Shown piece after piece: positions 9,776 through 18,817 of a DNA stretch of 64,000 nucleotides (the stretch's first letter is position 1; each line of letters starts with the position of its first letter). The notes below the pieces were generated by a model, which saw nothing but the letters and a program-made list of their open reading frames with translations, did no database searches and was not told where the DNA came from. The stretch is from Laspinema olomoucense D3b (lineage in GTDB: Bacteria; Cyanobacteriota; Cyanobacteriia; Cyanobacteriales; Laspinemataceae), in contig NZ_JAMXFA010000003.1 in assembly GCF_025370785.1 (NCBI RefSeq), forward strand, positions 1 through 64,000, in the 5' to 3' direction. The translations under genes were made by a program, and so were the position numbers.

Positions 9776-9946
9776 GGCGGGGGTTTAAATCCCCCCTAAT
9801 AGCTAAAGTCGTCTAAAGACGACTGAAAGAAAGTTTTATCCAGTGGTATTTTTAGTCGGATAAATCCGAATGCAAGCTATTAGCCCGCCAACGTTTGAAC
9901 CCCCAGCGGTAGAGGCGATTCGCTCACGGGGATTTAAACCCCCGCC
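9776..9946 (+). repeat. 171-bp nested inverted-repeat element between aguA and aguB
   Basis: The ends are a perfect 19-bp inverted repeat (GGCGGGGGTTTAAATCCCC at 9776-9794 and its complement at 9928-9946). Inside are a second perfect pair, CTAATAGCT (9796-9804) and AGCTATTAG (9875-9883), and a hairpin AGTCGTC-TAAA-GACGACT (9807-9824). It looks like a small non-autonomous mobile element and would fold strongly in the aguA-aguB transcript. Confidence 0.8.
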
Positions 9947-9980
9947 CAACTCTTAACCCCTTATCCATCACTTAACCAAC

Positions 9981-10841
9981 ATGACTCAAATGGTTACAGT
10001 TGCAGCGCTACAAACTTCCTTTTGTGAAGACAAAGAAACCAACGTTTTTCGCGTCACTGAATTAGTCCGAGAAGCTGCATCAAAAGGCGCTCAAATTATC
10101 CTACCTTCAGAATTATTTGAAGGCTATTATTTCTGCCGCGAAGAACGGGATAAATTTTTTGCTTGGGCGCATCCTGTGGAGGAACATCCGACGATTGCTC
10201 AGTTTCAAAAGATAGCGGCAGAATTAAAGGTGGTGATTCCGGTTTCATTTTTTGAAAAAGCTGGACCCGCTTATTATAATAGTGTCGCCATTGTCGATGC
10301 GGATGGGACCGTTTTAGGGATTTATCGCAAAAGTCATATTCCCGATGGTCCCGGTTATGAGGAGAAATTCTATTTTCGTCCGGGAAATACGGGATTTAAA
10401 GTTTGGAAAACCACTTATGGGACAATTGGCGTGGGAATTTGTTGGGATCAATGGTTTCCTGAATGCGCCCGATCGATGGTTTTAATGGGGGCGGATTTGT
10501 TGTTTTATCCCACGGCGATCGGCAGTGAACCTTTGGACCCAGATTTAGATACTAAAGACCCTTGGCAACGGGTGATGATTGGTCATGCGGTGGCGAATAT
10601 TGTCCCCGTTGTGGCGGCAAATCGCATCGGGACGGAGGAGGGACAAACCTTTTATGGTCATTCGTTTATTGCGAATCAACGGGGGGATAAGGTGGTAGAA
10701 TTAGACCGCGATCGCCCGGGGGTAATTTGTGCCAGCTTTGATTTGGATGCGATCGCCCGGACTCGCGCCTCTTTTGGCTTTTTCCGCGATCGCCGTCCGG
10801 AACTGTATGGCGTTCTCTCTACTGCCGACGGAACCCTATAA
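9981..10841 (+). CDS. aguB: N-carbamoylputrescine amidase
   Basis: Nitrilase-superfamily enzyme that hydrolyses N-carbamoylputrescine to putrescine, CO2 and ammonia. The 286-aa product carries the catalytic triad: Glu44 in ILPSELFEGYYF, Lys in YRKSHIPDGPGYEEKFYF and Cys in GVGICWDQWFPE. The PGYEEKFYF segment and the C-terminal RDRRPELYG are typical of this enzyme rather than of general carbon-nitrogen hydrolases. It lies 213 bp downstream of aguA, with a folded repeat element between. Its last 23 bp overlap the end of znuB on the other strand (tail to tail). Confidence 0.94.
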   Translation: MTQMVTVAALQTSFCEDKETNVFRVTELVREAASKGAQIILPSELFEGYYFCREERDKFFAWAHPVEEHPTIAQFQKIAAELKVVIPVSFFEKAGPAYYNSVAIVDADGTVLGIYRKSHIPDGPGYEEKFYFRPGNTGFKVWKTTYGTIGVGICWDQWFPECARSMVLMGADLLFYPTAIGSEPLDPDLDTKDPWQRVMIGHAVANIVPVVAANRIGTEEGQTFYGHSFIANQRGDKVVELDRDRPGVICASFDLDAIARTRASFGFFRDRRPELYGVLSTADGTL

Positions 10842-11721
10842 GGTGGAGGATTTGACTCCCGCCCAAAACGGCCAAAAATACTAAAAATTGCACCACCACA
10901 ATGCTAGGGCCCGAGGCAACATTAAACAGTCCTGACCCTAGCATTCCTACCAGAGAACTGGTTGCCCCCACTATCACAGAAAGGGTAATAAACAGGGTAA
11001 AATGATGAGTCAGTAATTTGGCCGTTGCTGCGGGAATCACCAGAAAAGCATTAATCAGTAAAATTCCCACTGCTTTGATAGAAATAGCTACAGTCAAAGA
11101 CAGTAAGGCAACAAATAAATAGCGATGAATCTGCACCGCTACGCCTTGAACTTGGGCCAGTTCCGGATTCAGGGTGAGTAAAATTTGCTGCCGCCAAGTT
11201 GAAAATAAAAATACACAACTGACAACCAGCAATCCTACAATTAAGAAGATATCAGTTTGCCCGATCGCCAGGATATCCCCAAACAATACCGCCATTAAAT
11301 TCCCCCGATATCCGGGGATAAAACTGGTCAAAATTACCCCAATTGCCAAGGCCCCAGAAACGGCAATACTAAACACACTATCGCTAGGCAATTTGGTGCG
11401 TTCGATTAAGTACAGCGAGGAGAGTCCAAATACCAGGGTAAAGGGTAACAGCGTCCAGTTCGGGTTGACTTGCAACAACACTCCTAAGACGACCCCAACT
11501 AACGCCGAATGTCCTACGGCATGACTGAAAAACGAGAGTTGACGCAAAATCACAAAAGTGCCGAGGAACCCGCCGAGAATTCCCATTAAGACCCCACCGG
11601 CGATCGCCCGCTGCATGAAAGGGAAATTTAGCAATTCCAGTAAGTTGGCGATGGGGGTATTCCCCAGAAGTAAATATCCCTGAACCGGGTTGAAGATTTC
11701 CAATAAATTCGCTATCATCAT
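10819..11721 (-). CDS. znuB: Zinc ABC transporter permease ZnuB
   Basis: A 300-aa ABC-3 family membrane protein with about eight hydrophobic helices, forming the channel of a high-affinity metal importer. Family signatures include GFLGTFVILRQLSFFSHAVGHSALVG near the N-terminus (quoted in two parts: GFLGTFVILRQL and SFFSHAVGHSALVG), GDILAIGQTD and INAFLVIPAATAKLL. Mn permeases of this family look similar; zinc is inferred from the His-rich ZnuA and the SmtB-type sensor next door. The gene starts ATGATG and is divergent from the sensor with 63 bp between. It is separated from znuAC by that gene, an unusual split. Its end overlaps aguB by 23 bp. Confidence 0.88.
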   Translation of the reverse strand: MMIANLLEIFNPVQGYLLLGNTPIANLLELLNFPFMQRAIAGGVLMGILGGFLGTFVILRQLSFFSHAVGHSALVGVVLGVLLQVNPNWTLLPFTLVFGLSSLYLIERTKLPSDSVFSIAVSGALAIGVILTSFIPGYRGNLMAVLFGDILAIGQTDIFLIVGLLVVSCVFLFSTWRQQILLTLNPELAQVQGVAVQIHRYLFVALLSLTVAISIKAVGILLINAFLVIPAATAKLLTHHFTLFITLSVIVGATSSLVGMLGSGLFNVASGPSIVVVQFLVFLAVLGGSQILHLIGFRRQ

Positions 11722-11726
11722 TAATA

Positions 11727-11752
11727 TCTGAAAGAATAATCAAGGATTCAAG
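11727..11752. promoter_or_regulatory. Candidate SmtB/ZiaR-type operator
   Basis: The 63-bp divergent spacer contains ATATCTGAA (11724-11732) and GGATTCAAG (11745-11753), an imperfect inverted repeat with TGAA/TTCA half-sites like those bound by SmtB-family zinc sensors. It could control both znuB and the sensor gene. Position and half-sites are seen; function is inferred. Confidence 0.5.
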
Positions 11753-11784
11753 TTTTTTAGTGATATTTTCCCTAAACCAAAACG

Positions 11785-12192
11785 ATGGCAGTTAACTATT
11801 CTACCGATAAAATGGCCCTGGACAACCCACCGGAATCCGATGAACTCGAATGCACCTCCGAACACGCGATCGACCTGGAGAATATCACCACTCTCCAAAA
11901 TCAGCTATTGAATGAAAACAAAGCGCAACGGATGGCGGAGTTTTTTAGCTTTCTGGGAGATGCCAATCGCTTGCGAATTATATCCGCATTGGCATTAAAA
12001 GAACTGTGCGTTCACGAATTAGCGGAAATGGTCCAAATGACTGAATCCGCTGTTTCCCATCAATTGCGGAATTTAAAAGCAATTCGCCTGGTTAGTTATC
12101 GCAAAGAAGGACGCCGGGTCTATTATCGACTTCAAGATAATCATGTGGTTAGTCTTTATGAGGCAGTGACGGAACATTTGGACGAAGAATGA
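11785..12192 (+). CDS. smtB: ArsR/SmtB-family zinc-responsive repressor
   Basis: A 135-aa winged-helix repressor expected to release DNA when it binds zinc. The recognition region SESAVSHQLR is present as TESAVSHQLRNLK, with the wing YRKEGRRVYYRL. The alpha5 metal site is fully conserved: Asp118, His120, His131 and Glu134 with the same spacing as Asp104, His106, His117 and Glu120 of Synechococcus SmtB. The alpha3N elements are also suggested by Cys23 near the N-terminus and the ELCVHEL helix. ZiaR, which controls a zinc-exporting ATPase, is a close relative; here the neighbours are znu uptake genes, so the locus pairs a derepressing zinc sensor with import genes. Its targets may lie elsewhere (metallothionein, exporter). 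Confidence 0.9.
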   Translation: MAVNYSTDKMALDNPPESDELECTSEHAIDLENITTLQNQLLNENKAQRMAEFFSFLGDANRLRIISALALKELCVHELAEMVQMTESAVSHQLRNLKAIRLVSYRKEGRRVYYRLQDNHVVSLYEAVTEHLDEE

Positions 12193-12215
12193 GGGATGAA
12201 TAAGAACGGAGGGGG

Positions 12216-12279
12216 AACGACTGAAGTCGTTACTACGAACTTAAGAAAAGATAACGACTGAAGTCGTTACTACGAACTT
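12216..12279 (+). repeat. Two direct copies of a 27-bp palindrome-containing repeat
   Basis: AACGACTGAAGTCGTTACTACGAACTT (quoted in parts: AACGACTGAAGTCGTT then ACTACGAACTT) occurs at 12216-12242 and 12253-12279, separated by 10 bp. Each contains the hairpin AACGACT-ga-AGTCGTT. They sit between the converging sensor and znuC genes and could act in RNA 3'-end formation. A related sequence occurs at 41814-41877. Confidence 0.8.
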
Positions 12280-12373
12280 CCTCCCCATCTCCCCCATCGT
12301 CCCCATCCTCCCCATCTCCCCCATCCTCCCCATCTCCCCCATCCTCCCCATCTCCCCCATCCTCCCCATCCCC
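12280..12373 (+). repeat. Second 9-bp pyrimidine tandem array
   Basis: About ten copies of the same CCCCATCTC/CCCCATCCT unit as at 8491-8670, ending one base before the znuC stop codon. On the minus strand, which is the coding strand of znuC, it lies directly downstream of the stop codon and is G-rich (GGGGATGGGGGAGATGG), so a G-quadruplex could form in the znuC mRNA 3' end. Confidence 0.9.
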
Positions 12374-13219
12374 TCAATGATCATGATGATAGTGAGCAAA
12401 AGCGGGTCCATAAGTCGCTAACAAATTTTGAGGCGCTAAGGCAATATCCGGTGCACCGCTACAGACTAGGGTTTGATTTAAACAAATTACGCGATCGCAA
12501 TGGCGACTGACCATATTGAGGTCATGGGATACCTGCAACACCGTCCAATTTTGTTCAGTTTTTAACTCATTTAACAAGTTGTAAAAATCAGCCTCTCCCT
12601 GAACATCAACTCCCGCTAATGCCTCATCTAAAATTAGTAATTGGCGAGACAAGACTAAACAATAGGCGAGTAATACCCGCTTTAATTGTCCCCCACTCAG
12701 AGCACCGACTGCGCGATCGCGCAAATGCAAGGCATCCACTCGCCGCAATGCTGACAGGACTGCCGTTTCTTTTTCCGGGTTAGACTGCCAAGGAAAGCGC
12801 TTGATTCGCGAGAGGGAAAAGGGTTCCCGTTGTTGCCATCCCAAACCCACAACTTCGCGAACGGAAATGGGAAAGGTGCGATCGAATAGAAAATTCTGGG
12901 GAATATAACCGAGATGCGATCGCAACCGTCCCAGCTTTTCTAAAGGCTTTCCCATGATTTCCACCTGGCCCGAACTGCGGGGAATTAACCCTAAAATCGC
13001 TTGCACCAAGGTGCTTTTCCCCGCCCCATTTGGCCCAACCACGGCTACATTAGTTCCCGCTTTTAATTCAAAGGAAACATCTCGCAATGCCGTATAATTA
13101 CCTCTATAAACGCTTAGATTTTTTATCTTAACAATGGAGTAATCTCGGTTAAAAGCTGCATCTAATTCCCGGCGATTACCATCCCACGCTTCACCCATTC
13201 TCATAGTAGTTACCGACAA
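12374..13219 (-). CDS. znuC: Zinc ABC transporter ATPase ZnuC
   Basis: A 281-aa ATPase energising the zinc importer. Walker A VGPNGAGKST, signature LSGGQLKRV, Walker B LLILDEALAGVD and switch His in VLQVSHDLN are all present. The first 28 or so residues (MSVTTMRMGEAWDGNRR..) precede the ABC fold, so a later start is possible, although this start overlaps the end of znuA by 10 bp, as in translationally coupled operons. A His/Asp-rich end (FAHYHHDH) may bind metal. It is transcribed with znuA. Confidence 0.92.
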   Translation of the reverse strand: MSVTTMRMGEAWDGNRRELDAAFNRDYSIVKIKNLSVYRGNYTALRDVSFELKAGTNVAVVGPNGAGKSTLVQAILGLIPRSSGQVEIMGKPLEKLGRLRSHLGYIPQNFLFDRTFPISVREVVGLGWQQREPFSLSRIKRFPWQSNPEKETAVLSALRRVDALHLRDRAVGALSGGQLKRVLLAYCLVLSRQLLILDEALAGVDVQGEADFYNLLNELKTEQNWTVLQVSHDLNMVSRHCDRVICLNQTLVCSGAPDIALAPQNLLATYGPAFAHYHHDH

Positions 13220-14172
13220 GCATTTGCAATCGTTTCTAAATTTTCGCGCATCGCGGTCAAATAATGTTGGGGGTCGAGGGGTCCCGATTCTAAAGAGTCA
13301 ATTTCATACAAAGGTAGATTGAGATCCGTTGCCAGGGTTTTCAATACTCGATTTTCCACGTCCGGTTCTGAAAAGAGTGCCTTCGCTTGATACTCCTGAA
13401 CCGCTTGCACTGTTTTTTGGAGGTCTTGGGGAGACAGACTAGCATCGGGGACAGAAACAACGGCAACTTGCTGTAAATTGTATCGATTGGCTATATAAGG
13501 ATAGGCATCATGAAAGGTAATAAAGGTACAATTGGGATATTGAGATAAGGTCTGCCGAAACTCTTCATCCAGTTGTTGTAATTGTTGAAGATAAGCGGCG
13601 GCATTGGCTTCATAAATAGATTTATTCGCTGGATCTGCGGCGATTAAACCATCTCGAATCGTGGTAACTTGTTGTTGAGCTAATAGGGGATCAAGCCAAA
13701 CATGAGGATTTCCATCACCATGCTCATGCTCATCTTCATGATTGTTATCCACCGCTTTCACAACGGGGGTATTATCCTTTAAAGGTTGAATCCCTGCACT
13801 GGCATTAATTTCTTGCAAGTTGGGATTATTAGCATTAGTAATGGTATTTTCGAGAAATTCCTCTAAACCGAGACCATTTTTGACTAAAATATTGGCAGTG
13901 GCGATCGCTTGGACATCGGCGGGTCTAGCTTGATACTCATGGACATCGCTTCCCGGAGGAATCAACACTTGCACCTGTGCGGTATCCCCCGTCACTGCGC
14001 GAGTAAACCAATACATCGGCAAAAACGTGGCGACAACATTCAGGGAGGGGGTATCGGATACAGCAAGTTGCCTGTCAGTCTCCGTCTGTGCAACGGGTTC
14101 ACGACAGGCGATCGCCATCGGCAACAGCAGCAGTGGGATGAGCGATCGGCTCAACAGTCTAGGAATCACCAT
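13210..14172 (-). CDS. znuA: Zinc-binding lipoprotein ZnuA
   Basis: Metal-binding protein of the cluster A-I ABC family, delivering zinc to ZnuB. A signal peptide ends in the lipobox MAIAC at about residues 19-23. The fold motifs FLPMYWFTRAVTGD, GSDVHEYQARPADV (metal-ligand His), the flexible acidic His-rich loop NHEDEHEHGDGNPHVWLDP and FITFHDAYPYIANRY are visible. The His-rich loop and NPHVWLDP favour zinc over manganese. Length (320 aa) is normal. It is first in the znuA-znuC operon; the spacer upstream has a short inverted repeat that could be an operator. Confidence 0.93.
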   Translation of the reverse strand: MVIPRLLSRSLIPLLLLPMAIACREPVAQTETDRQLAVSDTPSLNVVATFLPMYWFTRAVTGDTAQVQVLIPPGSDVHEYQARPADVQAIATANILVKNGLGLEEFLENTITNANNPNLQEINASAGIQPLKDNTPVVKAVDNNHEDEHEHGDGNPHVWLDPLLAQQQVTTIRDGLIAADPANKSIYEANAAAYLQQLQQLDEEFRQTLSQYPNCTFITFHDAYPYIANRYNLQQVAVVSVPDASLSPQDLQKTVQAVQEYQAKALFSEPDVENRVLKTLATDLNLPLYEIDSLESGPLDPQHYLTAMRENLETIANACR

Positions 14173-14511
14173 CAGTTCAAGGGACTTTCAATAACGAGTC
14201 TGATTTTACCTATTATACGAGAATAAGTCTCATTCTGACCAACCAGTTCCCGAGCCAGGTAGGGGCCAGTGCCCTCTCTCAAATTGCAGACTGAAAATAT
14301 AGAGGTTTCCGGACTCATGAGTTACCCCGCTTGATCGCACTCGCGATCGCACTTATATCTGGCTGCGTATTCGCCTAGGGAGCAAGATGCAAAGGGTACA
14401 CAAAAATAGCAAAAATCTGTGTTATTAGGGGAGTTCCATCAAAATGATGGATTGAGCAGAGACATTTTCCAGTATAGAGATAGTAGGGAATATCAAGAGA
14501 GGACAACCAGC
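14173..14511. other. Divergent spacer znuA / AAA+ ATPase with candidate zinc-regulatory palindrome
   Basis: The 339-bp spacer contains GAGAATAAGTCTC (14219-14231), a short palindrome with arms GAGA/TCTC in an AT-rich stretch 47 bp upstream of the znuA start, where a Zur or SmtB operator would be expected. It only partly resembles the TGATAATNATTATCA-type Zur box, so the identity is uncertain. Nothing else was recognised. Confidence 0.4.
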
Positions 14512-17196
14512 GTGACAATTGAGCGGATTACCCAGGGAATACGGGAGGCAACCGGAGATCGCTTTCTGCTTTTGTATGGAGCAAATACGAGTGATTCATT
14601 TTGTAGTGAGGATTTGATTCTCCAAGACATCGAACAGGTATTGTATCGCTATCTCAAAGCTCAAGGATATCAGCGAATTGCCTTTTATTCCGGCAATCGT
14701 AAACTGTATTTTCTGGATACAGACTCTCGCGATCGCGCCTTGTTACGCCCTCCCCATCCCTCCCCGGTTCAGGGTCAAACTGAAATCAAAGTTACCCCCG
14801 GTCCTTTGGGACGAAAAAAGCGATTTTTAGGCAAAAAAGACTCCCAGCAAACCCAGGAAACTCCCCTTCCATCCCTCCCCCCTTCTCACCCCTCGACCCC
14901 CAAAAATTGTCCCCAACGAATGCAGGACCGCGATGTGCTGCCTTTGTTGCAAAATTTTATGGAAGATACGAGCCAATCCTCCGCCATTGTTTTTGCGAAT
15001 CCCGAAGATTTGCGGCGATTTGAGCTATTGCGGCAACTGGATGGTGCAATTGTGGAATGGTCGCGGTTATTGCCGACCAATCCAAATTTATGTGTGTTTA
15101 TTTTCCATCAAGATACTTATTCCGAACTCCAATCATTTTGCCAGCAGATTGGTCTGACATTTTTAAGCAATTTATTGCTGAATCGTGAACGTTCTCAAAA
15201 TCAAGTTAATATTTGCAATGTAGGGACTCCTACTCCTTCGGAAATCGGTAACTTAATCCACCGCTTTCGGTTACAAAATCAAGTAAAAATTGCCTGGAAC
15301 GATTTTGAACAATTAAACAGAGCTTTAGCCCAAGAATCTAAATCTTTAAAATATTGGTATGATCGGTTTCTATCTGCTTCAAAATTTTCCTTAAAACAGG
15401 CAGAGCGAGAAAAATGGACGCAGACAATGCCCCTACCGACAGCGGCAGAATTGACCGAAAAACTGGGGCAAAAAGTGATAGGACATTCCGAGGCGATCGC
15501 CACTCTGGTTAAATTAGTCCGGGGCAAAATCGCCGCCCAAAAAAGCCCTAAACCCTTAGTTATTTTGTTACCCGGACCCACAGGAACAGGCAAAACCGAA
15601 CTGAGTAAAGCCCTCGCCTCAGCCCTCGGAACTCCGTTGGAACGGTGCGACATGGGAGAATATGGAGAAGAACATAAAGTTTCCAATCTGTTTGGCAGTC
15701 CCCTAGGATATGTTGGTTCAGAACAGGGAGGATGGTTATCCAATACCTTGCGACGGAATCAGCAACGGTGCATTTTGTTATTTGATGAAATTGAAAAAGC
15801 GCATGAGTCTATCTGGCGACAACTGTTAGCATTTTTTGATGAAGGGCGCGTCAGTGATGTGAATGGAACGGTGATTTCACCCAAAGATACAATTTGTTTA
15901 TTGACCACAAATTTAGCCAGTGAAGCGATTACTGAAGCGCCGAATCTGGCTAAGGAAATCTTACAAAAAACCGGCTATCTGCCCCCAGAATTTATCGGGC
16001 GAATTGATAAAGTGATTCCCCTCATTCGCTTGGGAATTGCGGAACAGACTGAAATGATTTTCCGGTTAATGAAACGGTTTGCTCAGGACCGATATCACAT
16101 TGAAGTTGTTGTCGATGCTCCTGCATTAACCGCTTTAGTCCACGCCACTTATGAACCGGCACAAAACTATGGAGGACGAGGAGTTAATGAAGCCATTTCT
16201 GACTTATTTACCGATGATTTGCTTGAGTTACAAAGCCAGAATATTAACCAAGCATATTTGAGGGTAGAAGGGGAAAAAATGCAGCTTGTTCCGGGTAATT
16301 GGGAACAACCTCCTTTAGATTTTGCTGCCCTTGCTGCCGGTTCTGGACGACGAGATCAGGCAACATTAGAAGGGTTACTCAAGCAACTGGATGCCATGAT
16401 TGGGTTAAGTTCAGTTAAAGCTGCCATGCAGGAATTAGTCGCCAGTGAACAGGCAAAGCAACGATTGCGACAAGCGGGATATGAAACCGACGATCGCATC
16501 ACGCGCCATCTGGTATTTTTAGGCAATCCCGGAACTGGAAAAACTACTGTAGCGGAACTGGTGGGAGCAATTTTTAAAGCCTTGGGAATTCTCAAAAGAG
16601 GCCAACTGATTAAAGTTGATAAACCCCGGGATTCATTGGTAGCTGAATATGTGGGACAAACTGCCCCAAAAACCCGGGCTAAAGTAGAAGAAGCCCTAGA
16701 TGGAATTTTGTTTATTGATGAAGCTTATGCACTCGCATCACCTCGGGGAGGGGGACAGGATTATGGTCAAGAAGCGGTAGATACCCTCGTCCCCATGCTG
16801 GAAAATTATCGCGATCGCCTGGTGGTAATTTTTGCCGGTTATACCCAACCCATGCAAGCCTTTTTAGCCACCAATCCAGGATTGCAGTCCCGCATCGCCA
16901 AAATCATCGAATTTCCAGACTATACTGGGGAGGAAATGCTAGAAATTTTCCTATCTTATTGCCGGACTTCTAAACCCCCTTACCGTTGTCCTCCGGAGGT
17001 CCAACAAGCAGTATTAGAACGACTCAATCAAATGTACAAGATGCGCGATCGCAACTTTGGCAATGGACGAGATGTCCGCAATCTGTTTGAGGCAATGGTC
17101 CAATTACAGCAGGTCCGCCTCATCCGCGACAACCTCGAAGGGGAAGCAATGATTACCTTTGCTAAACACGATTTACCGCCATTTAACTTGGATTAA
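14512..17196 (+). CDS. Double AAA+ ATPase: ClpB-type module plus CbbX-type module
   Basis: An 894-aa protein from a GTG start (14512) preceded by GAGAGGA; an upstream in-frame GTG at 14419 would add 31 residues without a clear ribosome site. Residues 1-320 form an N-terminal domain I do not recognise, split by a Pro/Ser-rich linker. The first AAA+ module is ClpA/ClpB D2-like: Walker A GPTGTGKTE (near 355), Walker B ILLFDEIEKAH, sensor LLTTNLAS and FIGRIDKVIPL. The second is CbbX/SpoVK-like: Walker A GNPGTGKTT (near 671), Walker B GILFIDEAYAL, and VIFAGYTQPM. The combination suggests a remodelling or unfolding machine. The next gene encodes a long coiled-coil protein, a plausible partner. Target unknown. 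Confidence 0.9.
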   Translation: MTIERITQGIREATGDRFLLLYGANTSDSFCSEDLILQDIEQVLYRYLKAQGYQRIAFYSGNRKLYFLDTDSRDRALLRPPHPSPVQGQTEIKVTPGPLGRKKRFLGKKDSQQTQETPLPSLPPSHPSTPKNCPQRMQDRDVLPLLQNFMEDTSQSSAIVFANPEDLRRFELLRQLDGAIVEWSRLLPTNPNLCVFIFHQDTYSELQSFCQQIGLTFLSNLLLNRERSQNQVNICNVGTPTPSEIGNLIHRFRLQNQVKIAWNDFEQLNRALAQESKSLKYWYDRFLSASKFSLKQAEREKWTQTMPLPTAAELTEKLGQKVIGHSEAIATLVKLVRGKIAAQKSPKPLVILLPGPTGTGKTELSKALASALGTPLERCDMGEYGEEHKVSNLFGSPLGYVGSEQGGWLSNTLRRNQQRCILLFDEIEKAHESIWRQLLAFFDEGRVSDVNGTVISPKDTICLLTTNLASEAITEAPNLAKEILQKTGYLPPEFIGRIDKVIPLIRLGIAEQTEMIFRLMKRFAQDRYHIEVVVDAPALTALVHATYEPAQNYGGRGVNEAISDLFTDDLLELQSQNINQAYLRVEGEKMQLVPGNWEQPPLDFAALAAGSGRRDQATLEGLLKQLDAMIGLSSVKAAMQELVASEQAKQRLRQAGYETDDRITRHLVFLGNPGTGKTTVAELVGAIFKALGILKRGQLIKVDKPRDSLVAEYVGQTAPKTRAKVEEALDGILFIDEAYALASPRGGGQDYGQEAVDTLVPMLENYRDRLVVIFAGYTQPMQAFLATNPGLQSRIAKIIEFPDYTGEEMLEIFLSYCRTSKPPYRCPPEVQQAVLERLNQMYKMRDRNFGNGRDVRNLFEAMVQLQQVRLIRDNLEGEAMITFAKHDLPPFNLD

Positions 17197-17311
17197 TTTA
17201 AATTAATTATCCAAAAATTTAGACTTGCTATAAAATGCTTTATAGACCTAAAAAGAAGATTTCCTAGGGGATTCTTCTCGTTAAAATAATGCTAAATAAC
17301 CGGAGAGCAAG

Positions 17312-18817
17312 ATGAGTGGTAGAAAAGAACGCTATGTGAGTATTAGTGAAGCCGACTTACGGCGATTACAGGAACAGGATAGCCGACTGCGATCGGTGCA
17401 ACAAGACCTACCCGATCGCCTGAATCGGATGCGCGCAGAGGCGAATCGAGAAATGCAGCAACGCCTCCTTCCCTTAGAACAGCGTGCGAAACAGCAGGAA
17501 CAAGAGGCACAACGCCTGCGGAGTAACCTGGGGACCCTGGAACGTGAGACCCAACAGCGATTGCGAATACAGCGCGAAGACTTTCAGCAAGCGGTGCGCG
17601 AATCCGAGGTGCGACAACAACAGGCACTCCTTCAAGAAGGCGATCGGCTCACTTCTGCCATGAGAGCCGGTTTTGAAAAACAGCGTACTGAATATCTTCG
17701 CATTACTGCTGACCAACGGCAAGAATATCTCACCCTTAATCAACAACTCAATCAGAAATTCTCCGAACTCCTGGAGGAAGAACGGCAAGCGAGGGAAACG
17801 GGACAACAGATGCTACAACAGCAAATTGACCGGGTATTTGACAGTCTCGAACAGGAACGACTATCTAAAGCCAAATTGGCACAAGAACTGCTCACCGATG
17901 TGGAACAAATCTGGCAGCAAATCGACCGCGATTACCAACACCAGCGCTTTGCTCCGAATCAACTGGCTGACTTACGGCGCAATTTAGAGTTAGCAAAACA
18001 AAACTTAGCTGCTGGGGTTTTTGAAGCGGCGATCGCCACCTCTCAAGACACCTATCTCAAACTCGCAGATTTGCGCCTTCAGCTCGAACAAAAAGAACAA
18101 GAATGGTTACTTTATTATACCACAACTTTAGAGGATTTACGCAGCTTAATCAGCGAAGTGCAAGCCCATCGTCAAATCGAAATTGAACTAGGAGAAGCTG
18201 GGGGTGCAGTCGAAACCTTTCAGGAAGAAGTGGATTATTGGACAGATGGACGGTTAAGTGCTTATCATCAAAAGCTCGATAAATTTCACCAAGAACTCAC
18301 CGAAGGTCAATCCACCCTAACCACCCAACAAATTCAGGAATTAGCCCAACAAATCGAAGCCCTCCGTCCGGAACTAGCCGACATTGCTCACCAAGCCAAA
18401 ATGCAAGTTATTCTCTCCCAAATGCGGGCAGAAATTGCCGATAATGTCGTAGAAATGTTGGAATCTTACGGCTATCAACTCGCCGATCCTAATACCGATG
18501 CCAGCTACGAAGGCGCAGACTATCGGAATGCTTATGTCGTCAAAGTCAAAAATATTGCTGGGGAAGAAGTGGTCACCGTGATTACGCCGGAAAAAGAATT
18601 AGGAGCGAATAATATTTCCATCAATGCCTTCAGCGATCGGCTATTAGATGAAGAACAACTCCGGCAACGAGCCGAGGGAATTTTTAATGCCCTTCATGAA
18701 GAATCCGGATTAGAATTGCAAGGCCAAACCCAATGCTATGAACAACCTCAAGCGGAATATCGGGATATTGAACAAGTAAAACACCGTCAAACTAAACCGA
18801 AAAATCCCTCTTTTTAA
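17312..18817 (+). CDS. Long coiled-coil protein next to the double AAA+ ATPase
   Basis: A 501-aa protein of unknown family. Residues about 10-370 are almost entirely charged heptad-rich helix with high Gln/Glu/Arg content (for example LEQRAKQQEQEAQRLRSN), interrupted near 210-260. The last 110 residues form a small folded domain (SYGYQLADPNT, AYVVKVKNIAGEEVVTVITP, INAFSDRLLDEEQLRQRAEG). No signal peptide or membrane helix. The ATG follows GGAGAGCAAG, and the gene lies 115 bp after the ATPase on the same strand, so the two are probably one unit. A scaffold, adaptor or substrate of the ATPase is an inference. It could also be a DNA- or membrane-tethering protein. Confidence 0.85.
   Translation: MSGRKERYVSISEADLRRLQEQDSRLRSVQQDLPDRLNRMRAEANREMQQRLLPLEQRAKQQEQEAQRLRSNLGTLERETQQRLRIQREDFQQAVRESEVRQQQALLQEGDRLTSAMRAGFEKQRTEYLRITADQRQEYLTLNQQLNQKFSELLEEERQARETGQQMLQQQIDRVFDSLEQERLSKAKLAQELLTDVEQIWQQIDRDYQHQRFAPNQLADLRRNLELAKQNLAAGVFEAAIATSQDTYLKLADLRLQLEQKEQEWLLYYTTTLEDLRSLISEVQAHRQIEIELGEAGGAVETFQEEVDYWTDGRLSAYHQKLDKFHQELTEGQSTLTTQQIQELAQQIEALRPELADIAHQAKMQVILSQMRAEIADNVVEMLESYGYQLADPNTDASYEGADYRNAYVVKVKNIAGEEVVTVITPEKELGANNISINAFSDRLLDEEQLRQRAEGIFNALHEESGLELQGQTQCYEQPQAEYRDIEQVKHRQTKPKNPSF

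Noticed and set aside
12216-12373. CRISPR array in the sensor/znuC gap
   Set aside because: Two 27-bp palindromic repeats with a 10-bp gap and a simple-sequence array; no spacer structure and no cas genes.
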